A stretch of DNA of 64,000 nt, from the NCBI RefSeq assembly GCF_000002995.4, contig NW_025062476.1:7748501-7812500 (forward strand), in the 5' to 3' direction. The stretch is from Brugia malayi. Its lineage: Eukaryota; Nematoda; Chromadorea; Rhabditida; Onchocercidae. Of this stretch, positions 47,831-61,571 are shown piece by piece. A program made the position numbers and the translations under genes. The notes beneath the pieces are model-generated. The model saw only the letters and a list, made by a program, of their open reading frames with translations. It searched no databases and had not been told where the DNA came from. How positions within the stretch are numbered: the first letter of the stretch is position 1; every line of letters begins with the position of its first letter.

Positions 47831-50094
47831 AGTAATCATAAAGGTAGTCCAAATCCTGAAATTTTGGTATGTTTCTAACATTCTCTACGACTAATGAAAT
47901 CTCCGCTTTCAATGCTAGGTGAAGGAAGCTCTGAATCTAAGGAATTTGAAATCAAATGTAGTTGATCTCAGAGCGTTACCAATCTAGATGGAACATTTGA
48001 AGTTAAAATGTATTTTGCAACTACATCGTGGTTGGGTTTTAGTAAATTGCGAGTAATTCAAAAAAAAGCAAACATCCATTTTGATAACTTTTTTTAAATT
48101 TGTATGCGTTATTGTCGTCTACTATTATTTTGTAAAAAATCTGTTTGTTAATCGCATATTTGTTCAAAATCTCAAAAATGTCGATTTAACTGTTCTTTTC
48201 GTTTACTTCCACTTAAACACAAGTCAGTGCTACCTAGCAACTAACTTATAGTCCAACTGAGTGATATAATTATATTATTTGTCAAATGTTTCATCATATC
48301 TCTTGTTATAATAATACACTTTGCATGCATGTCAAACGTCGAGTTCCTAAAAATTTGTTTGCTTCCAACTAAACACAAGTCAGAGGATTAGTGATTTAAA
48401 AAAATTGAAATTATGTAAAAGAATAGTCCGAAAAAAACTTCTGTCTCAAAAAAAAAAAAAAAAAAAAAAAAAAACATGCAAAATCAAAATAAGGGATTAA
48501 AGTAGCGCAGTTTCAATGTCATTAATTTTTCACTGTAAAAATTGTGTTCATTTTTGTTTGTTGGGATTTCTTTTGTTTACTACCACATTTGTCAACATTG
48601 TTTGATACCGATATACCGATCCATAAATATGTTCCCCTTTCACCTAATAGTGGCGTTCCTTTCCATTACAAAATTTTTATTTCATTCACATTACTTACAT
48701 CAATGAATATCATCAATATCTTTAGTTAAAAATTTTTATTTTTCATTAATGTCGGTCTTCAGGCTTCTTTTCTGTTCACGATTGTTAATAATCAGCGACA
48801 GTACAATTTCTTGAAATTTCTTTACCACTAAACAATGTTACAAATAGATTTCAGCAAAAAATTTAAATAACACTTTCCATTAAGCATGATCTAGCATGAT
48901 AAGGAATCAAGTAAGCGATGTTTCGCTCAGCTTTCTTGTGCAATTTAATCAACTATTAAGAATCGTCAATGCACCAAAGCATTTTTTTATGCGACTGAAT
49001 TTGAAGTATATTAAAATGTAACAAAATGTACTTGAAATTTCTTCGAAATTCGAAAAACAATTCTATGTCAGAAGACAATCTTAACAAGTTGATTGATTAG
49101 TTAAGCATCAATAATACTGGTCCTTGCGAAATATTTCATGTCTATTTGTTATTGCATTCTAATTCTGCGCGGAATTTTTTAAATTCCGACTTTACTTACT
49201 GTCTTTCTCAAAATCATTCATTTCATGCAGTAATAGTTTGAAACAAGAAGAAAATTTAGATAATCTGGCAAAGGCATGACACTAACCATTCCGGTTTTAC
49301 CGTTCGTGGCGGGAAATGTAGCATTTTCCATAAATTAATGGCGAATTAAAACATTTTCTGATTGATATTATCTAGCAGTTAAGCTTTCGTTATCTTCTAT
49401 TTTGGTTTGGTAGACAAAGAACATGATAGCTTGTTTCACACAATAGCCTTGTTTTCAAAAAAGCAAAATGTTCTGACAGAATGATTTTAATGAGAAGAAA
49501 ATCTTCTTATCAAGCTATGATTTCAAATTCTTCATTTTTTTAAAAAAAGAAAATCTCTGAAGAAGAATTTCAGTAGCTCACCCAGCTTGGAAGATCACTG
49601 CCAGTGACTATCCTACCGAATCCTGTTGTCTTAACTGCAGTGCAAACATTGTCGCAGTGCTTCAGGCATATGTATTATGCAGAAGTTTTATGATTTCAAG
49701 CTTTTTATTCTTCAGAAGAAAGTTCAATTTAGAAAATTTCTTTCAAGTCTTTTCAGAATTTAGTTTCACATCTATGAATTTCACAATTAGTGTTTTCGAT
49801 ATAAATAAATCGTACATAGTTGTGTGGATTAATATGCGAAGAAATGCTTCTTTAGATACATTGAATCAAATCTATTCCAGTGTTATTTTGATGATTTGTG
49901 TGTGATAAATTTATTTCCGTAATCAAAATATTTCGCCGTAAAATTGTCAACACAATTCCAATCCGTACTAGTACAATTGTTCAGTTCAGCCCATCTCTCT
50001 CAACGATTCCCGTTCTGCAGTTTACCTTTCTCTAATTTTTTTTTTTTGTTAGAAACGAATTAGTTATTACGATATTCTGGACTGATAGGGTCAT

Positions 50095-53000
50095 ATGCTA
50101 ATCACTGATTATACTCTGATACTGATCCAACGATTGCCTTTGCTATTTCTCATTTCTACTAGCCATTGCAATTTTTATACTACTGCAATACCACTGCGTG
50201 CTAACGAGCCTTGGTCAGTGATTTTATGCAAATTCGCTGATACGGCGAGATATGAGCCACAAAGACGAGAATGGTATCAGAACTGGATGACTGGTTCCGG
50301 CTCAGGTATTTATTTGCTTAATGTTAGCCATAACTACTAACATGTAATGAAACTACTAACATGTAATTTCAAAAGTTTCCAAATCCGACAAATGAAGTTA
50401 AACTAAGAAATACCTTCACATCATCTCATTTCCATAGAAATATATCTCCTGTTCAAATCAATCTGCCAAATGATCCACATATCCATTAATTCTTCAGTAT
50501 CTTAAAACAAGGTCTGAGTTTTCCTCAGTATTTAAAACAAGCCGTAAAGGAAGTACTCTAACATTAATGTCACTGGTAGTTTAATTAGAAAATATTATAT
50601 GTTATTCTTTTGATTCTATACAACACTTTCCCGATGCGGGATATAATCTCTTAGACAAAAAATTGCACTAACGATGGTCAAATTCTTTTTAATAAATTAG
50701 CGGGATGGATTGTCACTTGGATAACCAAATAACACTTGGAAGTTTTTTTATTTTTATTTGAAATTTCTGGAATATGATCAATAAGTTTTCGGCATTAGAC
50801 TGAAAAGAATTTCTATGCTATCATGATTTTACAATTTAATTAAACTTTAAACTTTGGTATTAAAAACATGCATAGTTTGAGTAAAAATTTTCTTCTTTTC
50901 AGATACGATTGCAAAGTATTTCATGAATGTATCGAATGGAATTTATACTATAGCAGATACAAAAGTATTCGGCTGGGTGACACTCCCGTGGACAGTAAAG
51001 CAAGTGAGGTTAATGGCTCTAGCGGATAAAGCTTTCTGGAATAACGACAACTTCAATTCATCTGTGAGTTTCAATTCTGCTTTGTTAGTTGGAAAACCTA
51101 CAAGATGGATTTTAAGTAACCTTTAAATGGTTACTTGATTAGTAGTTTCGTTTTCAGTTTTTTATTAAAGCGAAACAATTATGTGTCAAATTGGCTGCAC
51201 GAAAGACACAATTAAACAAAAAAAAGATAACGATACTAAACACGGAGCATGGAGCAATGTATGGCAATGAGGATGGTGTCCTGATCACACCGCGATTATC
51301 ATTTAACTCGGTGCTTACCCATGAAATGGTGCATAGTTTTCATATTGGGCATTCATATAGCGATCGTAAAATTGCCGTGAGTTTCTTTCTTTAATTACAG
51401 CATCGATCGGTAATGCACGTCATACACGTTTAAATTAATTTTTATTTTTTTACTGTAAAAAAATGGTTAAATTTTAAGTTTGCACATAAAATATCGAGGC
51501 ATTGATAATAGAGTTCGAAACATGTCAAGCTGGTGGCAGTTATTAACTGCTTTGGTCATTTAAACTCATTTAATGATTTTCTCTATCAATTAGTCGATCA
51601 ATCGAGGAATCAATGAATCAAGCAATCATAAATTTGTCTATCAATTATTGTACACATTTCTTTAATTAGAAACAAAAAAGTCTTTACATACCGAGTATTT
51701 ATTGCCCTTCACAAACTAGATATCAACAGTTAAAATATAAACCTGCTATTCTTAAATTCAAAACGATGCAACAATGGCTCAGATCTTTCCATTTGCACAC
51801 ATGGGTGAATACGGTGATCGCTATGATTTGATGAGTACGTCGAATGCTTGGATGTATAAGTCGCAATATGGCCTTAGTGGACCAGGCTTAAATGGACCAC
51901 ATCTTGATTATCTTGGTTGGCTACCCAGTAATCGGATTCTTTATTTTGGAAGGTTCTCATTTTTGTTAAAATATTTAAGGAAAGTGATGTGTCATAAATT
52001 ACCTATCAGAATTGAACGTCTAAGTGAAACATTTCGTTGAAAGAGAGTTAACAGATTATACTGTGTCTGTAGAGATGGAAAAAGCAGCTCAATTATACGA
52101 TTGTCATCATTAAGTATCTCTCATGCACAATCCAACGATTGGCTTCTAGTGATGCTCCCATTTGATAAAAACGATCCTGCTAATGTCTTCACCTTGGAAT
52201 TTCGAACTCCAATTAATTATGATTCTGGCATCAAACAGGTTCAACTTGAAATATGTGAAATACCAAGAACATTAAGAAAATTGCACTAGAGTATTCCATT
52301 GCATTTACGAGCAAAATCCTATTGCTATTTACAGGAAGCGGTTGTAATACATAAAATTGACCGAAAAGGAACAACCTACTATTCAACCATAATTACACAC
52401 AGTAAAGATTATGATGAAATGATGGTTGGCACTGAATGGGTACATTTCCTTGAACAAGACAGTCCTGAAGTTTACCCAGTCATTAAAGTACGTGTTGAGA
52501 GAATTGACAAACAGCGACAAGTAGCCGTTCTACAAATCAACTCAACATTCAATCCAATAAAACCTAACAAAGTATTTTATTGATAACATATGGGAAAAAT
52601 ATTTCTCGAAAGACAATTTTACTTCTTGAATTCACAGGCAATTATACCATTCAAAAAATATTTTAGATATCGTGTAGAAGTACAAGAAAACAGAGGCATC
52701 TAAAAGATGAAATGAATTCTAGTCATATTCAAAATGAAGGAGAGACTGTTAGGATTTTACCACCTGAACAAAATGGGTATGTGCTAAAGTTATGGATACA
52801 CTTTTAATTCAAAATTTGTAATTAATGTTACGGTTTTTAAATTTATTCGTTTGAACTTTGTCTTATTTTAATTTCCAAGGCAAGGTGCAGCAAGAATTGT
52901 CATTTTGATAGAGAGAATGTGAAATTGACATGAAAGCTCGACTTTCAGATTTTTTAAAGATTTGGTAACTTTTGGTATGAATGCTTGCAATAACGGATAC

Positions 53001-53425
53001 GTCTGGAGAATGATTGATCCTTATGACTATGCTTGTGTTACAAAAAATAGGTTATTTTATTTTACTTTGAATTACAACATATTTTCAACTTTAAAGAAAT
53101 AGAAAATGAAAGGAAAAAAAAATTCTATGTAATACTAATTTCAAATTTATGTTTCAATTATTTTTCATGATACTTGCAGCTGTGAATATTACAGTCACTT
53201 TTCCTGCTACATATTTTCAGGCAACAGGAAATTCGATATCAGAGAAAAGTCGGAAACCCCAGTGGCATCTGTCGTAAACCATTAATGTTACGAAAAGCTT
53301 TCCCCAGTGATACTGCTTGTGTGACACAGACAGAATTCGTAATAATACAGAAAGAGAATGCAGAGATGCATAAAAATATGAAGTATCATTCATTTTTTAA
53401 TGGAGAAGAAACGGTTGTTCCATGA
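50095..53425 (+). CDS. Secreted zinc metallopeptidase, metzincin-like, with C-terminal Cys repeats
   Basis: Nine exons: 50095-50305, 50903-51063, 51158-51376, 51783-51952, 52073-52238, 52335-52571, 52667-52776, 52949-53050 and 53221-53425, giving 526 aa. The ATG at 50095 opens a hydrophobic leader (LPLLFLISTSHC), so export is likely. The catalytic core has THEMVHSFHIGHSYSD: a zinc-binding HExxH (about 179-183) with a third His at 189, as in metzincins, and a Met-turn-like RYDLMST (Met about 214). The overall look resembles gametolysin/M6-type peptidases; the exact MEROPS family is not certain. The C-terminal quarter has two cysteine units with 15 residues between the cysteines: CNNGYVWRMIDPYDYAC, then CRKPLMLRKAFPSDTAC, each followed by VT. 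The substrate is unknown. All junctions keep phase. If the K|gtattt donor at 52571 is not used, the frame stops at 52583 and the Cys repeats are lost, so a short isoform is possible. Confidence 0.82.
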
Positions 53426-53503
53426 CAACTCAGGAAGATTTCATCTTTTAGTTGAGAAGAAACGGTTGAGTGCCTTATAAATTGTAATTGTCAAATTTAT
53501 TTC

Positions 53504-53509
53504 AATAAA
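53504..53509 (+). terminator. Poly(A) signal of metallopeptidase gene
   Basis: AATAAA 79 bases after the metallopeptidase stop codon. It supports this as the true 3' end and the long C-terminal form as the main transcript. Confidence 0.6.
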
Positions 53510-56500
53510 ATAAGCTGATTAGCACAATTCATCCACTGTATCATTTTAATTTAGACAGCTTTCATTTTCTGGTTTTTCCTCGAAATTTTCATTGTTCTTG
53601 AAAAATATCTGATTTTATTATTTACATATATATCAGGAATAAATTATTCATTTACCAAACAGGCAGACAACAAACTGAAAGCAAAAGCTAAATTTCACAT
53701 GAAGTTACATTAACAGTGAAGTCAAAAACACTTGGTCTGAAGGTTGTGGTATCTGAAGAATTTCGTTTCCTATTCTAATGTCATCCATGAATATTGCTAA
53801 GCGTTTCGGATTTTGAAACAGTGCAAAAATAGGCTTAAGTCAACCGATTTGATGAATGAATGTGACCCATATGTTCTTCAAATGCCTTTAAATATTTCCG
53901 TTTCGGTTAAGAAATTTATATTTTGATCTCCCGTAATTTTCGTTTGCCTGAAGAGCTTCAAATGCTTTTTTTTCTTCTATATTTCTAAAAAGTTTCTTCA
54001 GCATTCATTTCTGTTCGAATCTAAGATGAGTCATATTATTTCATAAACAATTACTACGTCATAACGTACCCAACAACAATTTGGGGAAATTTGTCGTTTA
54101 AGAAAAAAAAAAGAAAAAAACATTAACAAACAATGAAACATTGCGTAAATCAATAAATGGTCTCCACGACATTATTGAAGAAAAAGAAATTAAACTGTTT
54201 TAATCGCTGTGAAAAAATGAGTTCTTTCATTCTATTGGATTTTATTATTTGATTTGTTGTGTCATTCATAATACTCCACTTCTCATCTTTGTGATACATA
54301 AAGTAATGATTGTTGACTCTCCCTTACCTCAATTGTTAATCACTTCCGTCTCAGTATCTTATTCGTTTCTCCAAAACACTTTATAAATCTTCACAGTTTG
54401 CTTGCAATTGCAATTACGTAAGTGTCAGCGATGATCACCTTTAACTTTAGCCGTTATATTAACAGGAAATATTTTCGACAGATCTGAACTGAATATTCAA
54501 GAGACTTATCAACCATTTCATATCAATTTTGATTTCAGCGATTTTATTTCTTTTCACGGTTAATTTTCTGATAATGATCGTTTATGCTCTGTAACACATA
54601 CAAATCGTACTGATTTGAATCTGCCAACTCATTACCTCTTGAAGCTTAAAAGAATATTAATTTTGCATAAGAATCAAAGTGTGTTTTAATTGAACAATCT
54701 GCATGAGCTAGATTTGGTCCAATTTAATGCCATCTCGAGAAATTCGTGGTTTCCTGACCATCACACGAACTTTAGAATTTCAGGGATTAAAATTGTGAAG
54801 CGCGGTCATCCTTTTATCCATTTAACTTTTGGATTTTATCTTCTTTTCATCCCATTGTAATAAATTCAAATTTCTCAACATATTGTGTGATAGTGTAATG
54901 TCCTTCATCTCAGAATTGTTTCATCTTTTGTATAGCAGAAACTCTTTTTTGTTGAGAATTGCGACAAATGCCGCTATTAACGATCAACCATGTCACTTAC
55001 AGTGAATCAAATTTTTTAAATTATTTTAAGACTATTTTCTTGCAGGAGAAAAGCTAACTTTCGTTAAGAAAATATTTGTTAGTACGGCTTTTCAAAATCG
55101 TCTATTTAACTGTGTATTCGACTTCTCAATACTTTAATTGAGGGATTTTAATTAGTAACATTTTTTTGCGCAGATTGCTTTAATCGACTACAAATGTTAT
55201 TTCTTATACGCTTCTAAACAGTGGAATTTGAAATATTTAGGAAGAAACAATTGAAAGCTATCAGAAGATTAAGAAAAGACAAATACTTTCCCAAAAGTTT
55301 TTCCAGCTTCGTTACTCACGTGAGCTCTGTCAAAAGCTTTTGTATTTTTAATTTTTTTTTTCACCATGAAACAAAAACAACAGATTTTCCGAAGTTGCAC
55401 AGAATAATTTCAATAAAATTTTCTTGTCCTCGATCATTTTTGGAATTTGGTTTGCAAAACTTCCTCCCTAAAAAAAGAGTCATAAAAAAGAAAAAACCAA
55501 AGACCACCTGTCTCAGCATTCTAGTGACTAAAGCAAAAACCAAGCTTGGGACGAATTAATGAGAATTAATTAGAATCGAGAGATTATTACTTTATGAATA
55601 CGTCAACATCATTAATTTAAAAAATTGTAATGGCAAGGATTGGAAAAATATTATGTTATGTAGAGGCAAGAAAAAGATTAAATCTGCTCAAAAGAGAAAA
55701 TTTCAAATTGATTTAATGCATGGGCTAATTCGAATCTTATTAAGTTTAGGTTTATTTGAAACCATAAAAATTTTTCCTTAAAACATAAACTTAGTAAAAA
55801 AAATAATTTCTCCTGAAATTCGCTTTGGAAAATAGTAAATCGAAAAGATAATAGATTGAGACTCATTGAAAATAGCCGACAGATTTCAACAATGAAACAG
55901 CGGATGATTGATTATTCATACTACCACTGGAATAGAATATTGCTGAACGTACTTCTTGGAATATGTCAACAATCCCTTCCCCTCCTCTCCGCGCCACACA
56001 CTTAGCAAAATTGTAAAATAATAGAATTTTTAAGATTTTTTGGAAACAATAATTAAATTAGATTGATAGTTTAAACAGTTTTCTAACTGCGTCAATCAAA
56101 ATCTTCAAGCACTGCACTGTATTCATCAAAATAAATTATCAGTTTTAATTTCAAAAGAATTTCTCCGCGTAACATATTCATATTTTACATAGATATGAAT
56201 ATAAATCAGTTATTGATCAAACATACTTGAAGAAAGAGAAATCTTTCACTTGGACGGATAGCTTCTCAAATGATAGTCTCCCGATTACATTCAGTTATGC
56301 AAGGACAAAGTTATCAGTTTTGTTTGTCGCGAATTCAGGATTGATTATTCATTACTCCTAATGCGGAATCTTTGGTTTTCACGTGATTTCCAAAAAATTT
56401 TTGAATTTTTTAAGTGTCCATTTCTTGATGAAAAGTTCAATTACAATTTCCATGAATTTCTCGAATTTGCAAAGTGTTCTTTTGTTACATAAATAAGGTT

Positions 56501-57808
56501 AACGGCCCATTCTTGTGACTGTCGTTAAAAATTTTTAAAGAAAGTTGTGTGCGGAGAAATCACAGCGGAATAGAAACTTGTCTAGTTGAGGGAAAATTTT
56601 GTCACAAAGGAAAATCACATAAAACAACGATCGATTTTGATGGCGCATCTTTCTTTTCCTCCTTCATCTTTCTCAGTTATGCTTTTTTTTAAATCGCACT
56701 ATGTATAAAGCAATATAATTAAATGAAAACGGCTCCTGCCTCAATAAATTATATGATACAAAATTGGTAATTATAGAATAAAACAGGTGTACTGTATGAT
56801 GACGGATCTATCTTTTATTGCTTTAATTACTAAAATAGAATAGAACATCGCAGTTTAAGGAAATTTTTCTTTTTCGTCAAATTTTCTTGCCAAAGTGGAA
56901 GATAATTATTGAAGTCCGTAGCAATAAATTTAGAAAATTTTTTGCTATCTTACTTAAATTATATGTCAGTTTTCACTTTTTTTATTAACAAAATACTATT
57001 TATTTTTTGAAAAAATCATAAGAAGTTTTCGTTATTTTGATTTTTCTAACTCTCGAAAATATTGGTGAAATATTAATAATAAAAACAGAAAATTACAAAA
57101 ATTAAGTTTGAGTCGTTTTCTTCCTTTTTCAGTAGAGTATTTTCAGGCTTTAATTGAATTCATGATAACTGTTTTTTTCTGTATGGTGTATCACAGAATG
57201 ATATTTTAGGATATCATTTAACTTGAAATTTTACTGCTGGTTAAAGTAGACTCAGTGCTTCAAAATGATTTATTAACTTCCTAAAAATTTTCCCTTCCAA
57301 AGTTGGTAGACTTTTCAATCTAGAATCATTTGACAACTTGAAAATCACACTTTTAAGTTATTTATAATTTGTGTAAAACGTGATTTTTCCGCTTTTTAAT
57401 GTATGTTTTGAACGCAACTGAAAAGCATGAAAGTTATAATATTCCCATCTTCTGCACCGTTAATCTCAGCAAATCATCTAGAGAGAACATTTTAAACACT
57501 TTCTGCATTTCTGACTTTTTCAGTTTTCGTCAGGATGAACTTTAAGGCATGGACGTTTTCAAGATATGTGATGAGAAATTGATATTATCGAGATGATTAA
57601 AACCTTATCATTGTAACTTTCCCAGTTAATGCTTCGTGAAAATTTTGACTTTTGTTCAAAATTTGCATTCAAAGTGTTCAGTAAGGTTCCATCAAAGGCT
57701 GCACGGTAGTATGAGTACCAATGATTTTTGCAATTTTTTTCAAAATTTGAATCATCGGTCATCAATTTCCCCAAATTTAATTGTCTCAAGTGATTAATGT
57801 TTCTCAGT

Positions 57809-59607
57809 ATGGCAATGTGAGAGCAACTAGATCGGAACTGCAGTCTTCCCCCAAATCACTCGAATGGTTGCTGTCCTTGTTTCCTCTTTGTTTCCAACCC
57901 ACTACACCGACCATTGCTCCATGTGTCGCACAGATACCTAACCAGACCGATCATTATCATCTCGAAGTTTGCCCGATTTTAAATGTTTTTCACTTCTAAA
58001 TCCACTTTCCTTTCAAATACTCCACAGGTAATAACGCAGTCTCCTATCTTGATATAAATCTACGATTGGTCCCACAGCAGTATTCTGTGAAGTAAGTAAA
58101 ACCTTGATTCGCTGATCTCAAGGATAATCTAAATATTCGTTTTTATTTACAGTTTTTTTTTTTTAGCGTTCTCCACAAATTAGTTTGTATATTTATTTGT
58201 CGCATTTCTATGATTTGATTTACGACCTTAATAAACTTATCCTGCATCTGTTGCCGAAAATTATAGAGTTTTATATGAAAGTTCTGCTGTATTGACACTG
58301 CCAACAAAATTACTTTTGAACTAATCTTTAATTTAAAAAATCAGGTGAAATTTTCTTTTTTACTCTAAATTAGGATCTAATATCAAAATTTAATTCAAAA
58401 CTTTAAAATTAATTTAGATTTCTCTACTAGGTCTTATTTATTTTTGATGTAGCGGTGTCATCAGTACTTTCGGTTTTGCGCTTAAGTATAAGTGAAAGAA
58501 ACCCAAAATGTGATCATTTCCTTTACCACTTCGATTCTAGCAAGGAAAGATGCCGAAAAGTTAATTAAACCTGTCAATTTTCTGTCTACTTGACATCATC
58601 TGTTTTGAAATCCAAAATATGAGTCATTCATTTGTACCGTATTAGGTTTAGAATTTTGAAGAAACTCTTGCATACCAATCATCGCTGGTGTGATTAAAGA
58701 ATGTATCTTTCATTCTTCTTGAATTCCTTGATAACTTCATTTCCGAATTTTATTGTCTCATCGAAACTGGACGGAAATATCTAGAACATTTGTTTTTTCA
58801 TATTCAGTTTTGCTGGTATAATAAAATCTGAAAATGAAGTAGACAAAGCTTTTCAATAAGTGAAAATTGGATAAATCTGGTTGAAAATTTATGTTGAAAA
58901 GTGGCACCCAGATGCACCGTTCCTACCCAGTAATTAGCTTTAATTACAAAAGAACTTTTTTTTTTTGAAAAACAAGAAACTTTTTTCCGTCTTCTTTCCA
59001 AGCCACTAATTTTTATTTTTATCTTTATTTTTTTTTTCCTCATTTTTATTTTTATCAAACTTATCAAACTAGCTACTTAGCAGCTCTACCACTTTTCATC
59101 CCTATCCTTTTCTATTAAGTTTGTGCTATCAGCTGTATCAAGTGGTATTAATGGCAGGTATAATTGGACGTCACGTCGGATCGTTGCATTTGACTGAGTA
59201 CAAATTCGAAATCGATTCATTCGCTCAGTACTACGGAAGTTTGTCAATGGAAAGGTTCTATTGTTATGGATGGAGTCGTTCGCATTTCCGGCGTTGTCAA
59301 CGTAGTAGGTTAGTGGATGTGTTGTCAAGGTGCGGACTTCACCGTCACCCTTTTCTACCAAGGACAGAGGTTATCGATTGGTATTATCATTGTTGGCCGT
59401 CTGAGGATAGGAATGACATTAACTTTGTTTTGATTGCTATGGGAAGTCGATGGGACCTCTGTTAATGACAGCAGTAAACGATGATTTGTGGCTGTTGATG
59501 TTTATACCTTCACCACTCCGCACGGCAACCTTTACGTCACGTCCTCGATATTTTCAAGAGACTGAAAGCTCACTGATGCATAATTTGTACCGTAAAAGTT
59601 GATATTG
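57809..59607 (+). other. Possible unresolved gene, scattered coding-like patches
   Basis: Patch one, 57809-57960, follows a ttctcag acceptor and is open through YGNVRATRSELQSS and a Pro/Cys-rich part. Patch two, 58029-58091, lies between a ccacag acceptor and a consensus gtaagt donor and reads AVSYLDINLRLVPQQYSV. Patch three, 59119-59607, is markedly less AT-rich and open in several frames on both strands. Its best-looking pieces are SAVSSGINGRYNW and VDVYTFTTPHGNLYVTSS. I could not join these into one phase-consistent model, and a minus-strand frame (59086-59361) is also open. It may be an unrecognised gene or a compositional island. Confidence 0.22.
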
Positions 59608-61571
59608 CTCATTAGTGAGAATAACTACATATTTGTGATGAGCATTATGAGAGTTACTAGTCTGAACAATTTTTTGTCAAAATCAAATTCAAGTTTCAAT
59701 TGAAATTTAAATTGCTCAATTTTTTTTTTTCGATAAATTCATTTCTACCATGCCATCGTCTCTTTTCAAGCCACACATGAGCTGAAGTTCTTGAGAAATT
59801 CTCTAGTGACAAATTTGGTATTAATTTGGAATCTAAGTTAAAATTCGAAGTGAACTGATCTTTGTTTACATGATACTTTATCGATTTTTCTCCTCCATTT
59901 GTTATTGTAATTCAATGTGATACTTAATAAATCATCAAAATATATCCTTGAAGTGCATTGCTCGAAGGAGTCTTAAGGTCGATTCTTTCTTTAGTTTTTT
60001 CCTTTTTTAAAGATTAAAAAAATTTCATGGGTCGCTTTATTGGCAAGAACTTAATTTATCGACTCTTTCAAAAGAATAGATAGTTCACTTTTTATTAGTC
60101 TAAAACCACATCGCTTCCTCATATTTACTTGCATTAAAGAGTTAATTTTCAGTTGTTTCCTTCAATTTTTATTCTCTTCTGAAAATAGAAAAATGGAACT
60201 TCTAAAAAATTTTATATAAATAAACTAAAGATTTTTTTAATTTTTATCAGTTGTAACATTTCGGATCTTTATAATATTAGCTTTCATAGGCAGTTTAATT
60301 CTTTTGTGATTTTAAGCATTTGAAGTTAATTTTAAAAAAAGAAAAAACTCTAGTAATCAATAGTTTTATTTCAGACAAATCGTAAATTGAGAATAAAATT
60401 TGATGACCTTTACTGATTATATATTGGGGTGCTCATTTCCAGCAATCACCATCATATCGGTGACATTGTCATCATTTTGTCACACAATTAACGCTCTTCT
60501 TCATTTCATATATGCCAGGTATGGATGATTCTGCTACACAAATTCTAAAATTCGATTCTCTGATGATTGGTCATTATCACTCCACTACTGCTCATCTAGT
60601 CAAAGCTTCCTTTGCACTGTGTTCTTTTTCTCTCATTTCATCCTGCATTCCAAAATTTCCAGCAGGGTATATATGAGAATGGATTCCTTAAATTTCAGTA
60701 TATCTATTTGTTTCAATTGTTTCGCAAAGCTTTCACTCTTTCAAAATTATCATAATTATTATCTTACACTATTTTCCCACTGTATAAAACTAGACAAGTT
60801 CTTAAATTAGACTATCATTTCAAAAAATTCCTCACAGCCACTTATTAAAATTTCATTAATCTGTGTTGGAGCAAAAAGTAAGACAAAATGTTTGTTGGAA
60901 ACCGTTGAATTGTATTTTGGTATTAAATGTATGTGTGAAATTTAGGAAACAAAACGAGTTTTTTTTTTTTTTTTTTTCATTATTTTCTCTTGTTTTCTTT
61001 TTCTCATTTCTTGAGAAATTTAATATTTTCAGCAAATGATTTAGTGATTGCTGAAAAGAAACTAAATATACTCCCATCATATCTTTTTTACTTCATGACT
61101 TGATCTCTTACATTTAAAACAGTATTATCCGGCACTTATAATTAGTAAAATTTTTAGCTGAGCTATTGTTGTTGGCCTTGTTAATAACCGCTCTTCCTGT
61201 TCTGCTGATTCATTAATGTATTGGCCAACGTTGTATCTCGACCACATTGTATGTCGCTACCAGTTTCAAAATCCCTTTCATATCTTGCAATTTTTAAAAC
61301 CTTCTTTGAATTTTCTAAAATACACTCATTGTATTTGGTTACTTTTTACCGCCACTTCAAGATAAAAGAATTCTGTATTTTTCATGCACATATATTCTTT
61401 ATTAATGTTAAATTTTTGGTGCTGTAAACGTTTGGTCTATTAAACGATGTGATTGGTTAGATAGACTCAAAACCCGTGCAAATAGGTTACATAAATGAAG
61501 TTGAAACCGACGTGATGGTATAAAGTCATTTTCATTGCTGCTGTAGAATTGAAGCGGAAAGATACTAATAT

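Larger units (their letters stand above)
44292..50094. other. 5.8 kb stretch with unresolved coding-like zone
   Basis: Apart from the coding-like zone at 45843-47830 (separate entry), this is AT-rich with a 27-base A run (48448-48474) and an imperfect 27 bp direct repeat (about 48201-48226 and 48357-48383). At 49574-49665 there is a possible orphan exon: tttcag acceptor, frame HPAWKITASDYPTESCC, ending CAG|gcatat (a GC donor). It could be an upstream exon of the metallopeptidase gene, since the phases are compatible, but nothing else supports it. Confidence 0.4.
53426..61571. other. 8 kb intergenic stretch
   Basis: Mostly AT-rich DNA with chance ORFs (for example 55221-55559, F/K-rich). Two less AT-rich patches, 57809-58091 and 59119-59607, look partly coding and have their own entry. 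A 51-codon ATG frame at 60521-60676 (MDDSATQILKFDS) is open but unsupported. The promoter of the four-transmembrane gene should be just left of 61572; no motif can be named. Confidence 0.4.

Noticed and set aside
55221..55559. 112-codon + strand frame with K/F-rich sequence
   Set aside because: Low complexity, no ATG start in good context, no splice or domain evidence.
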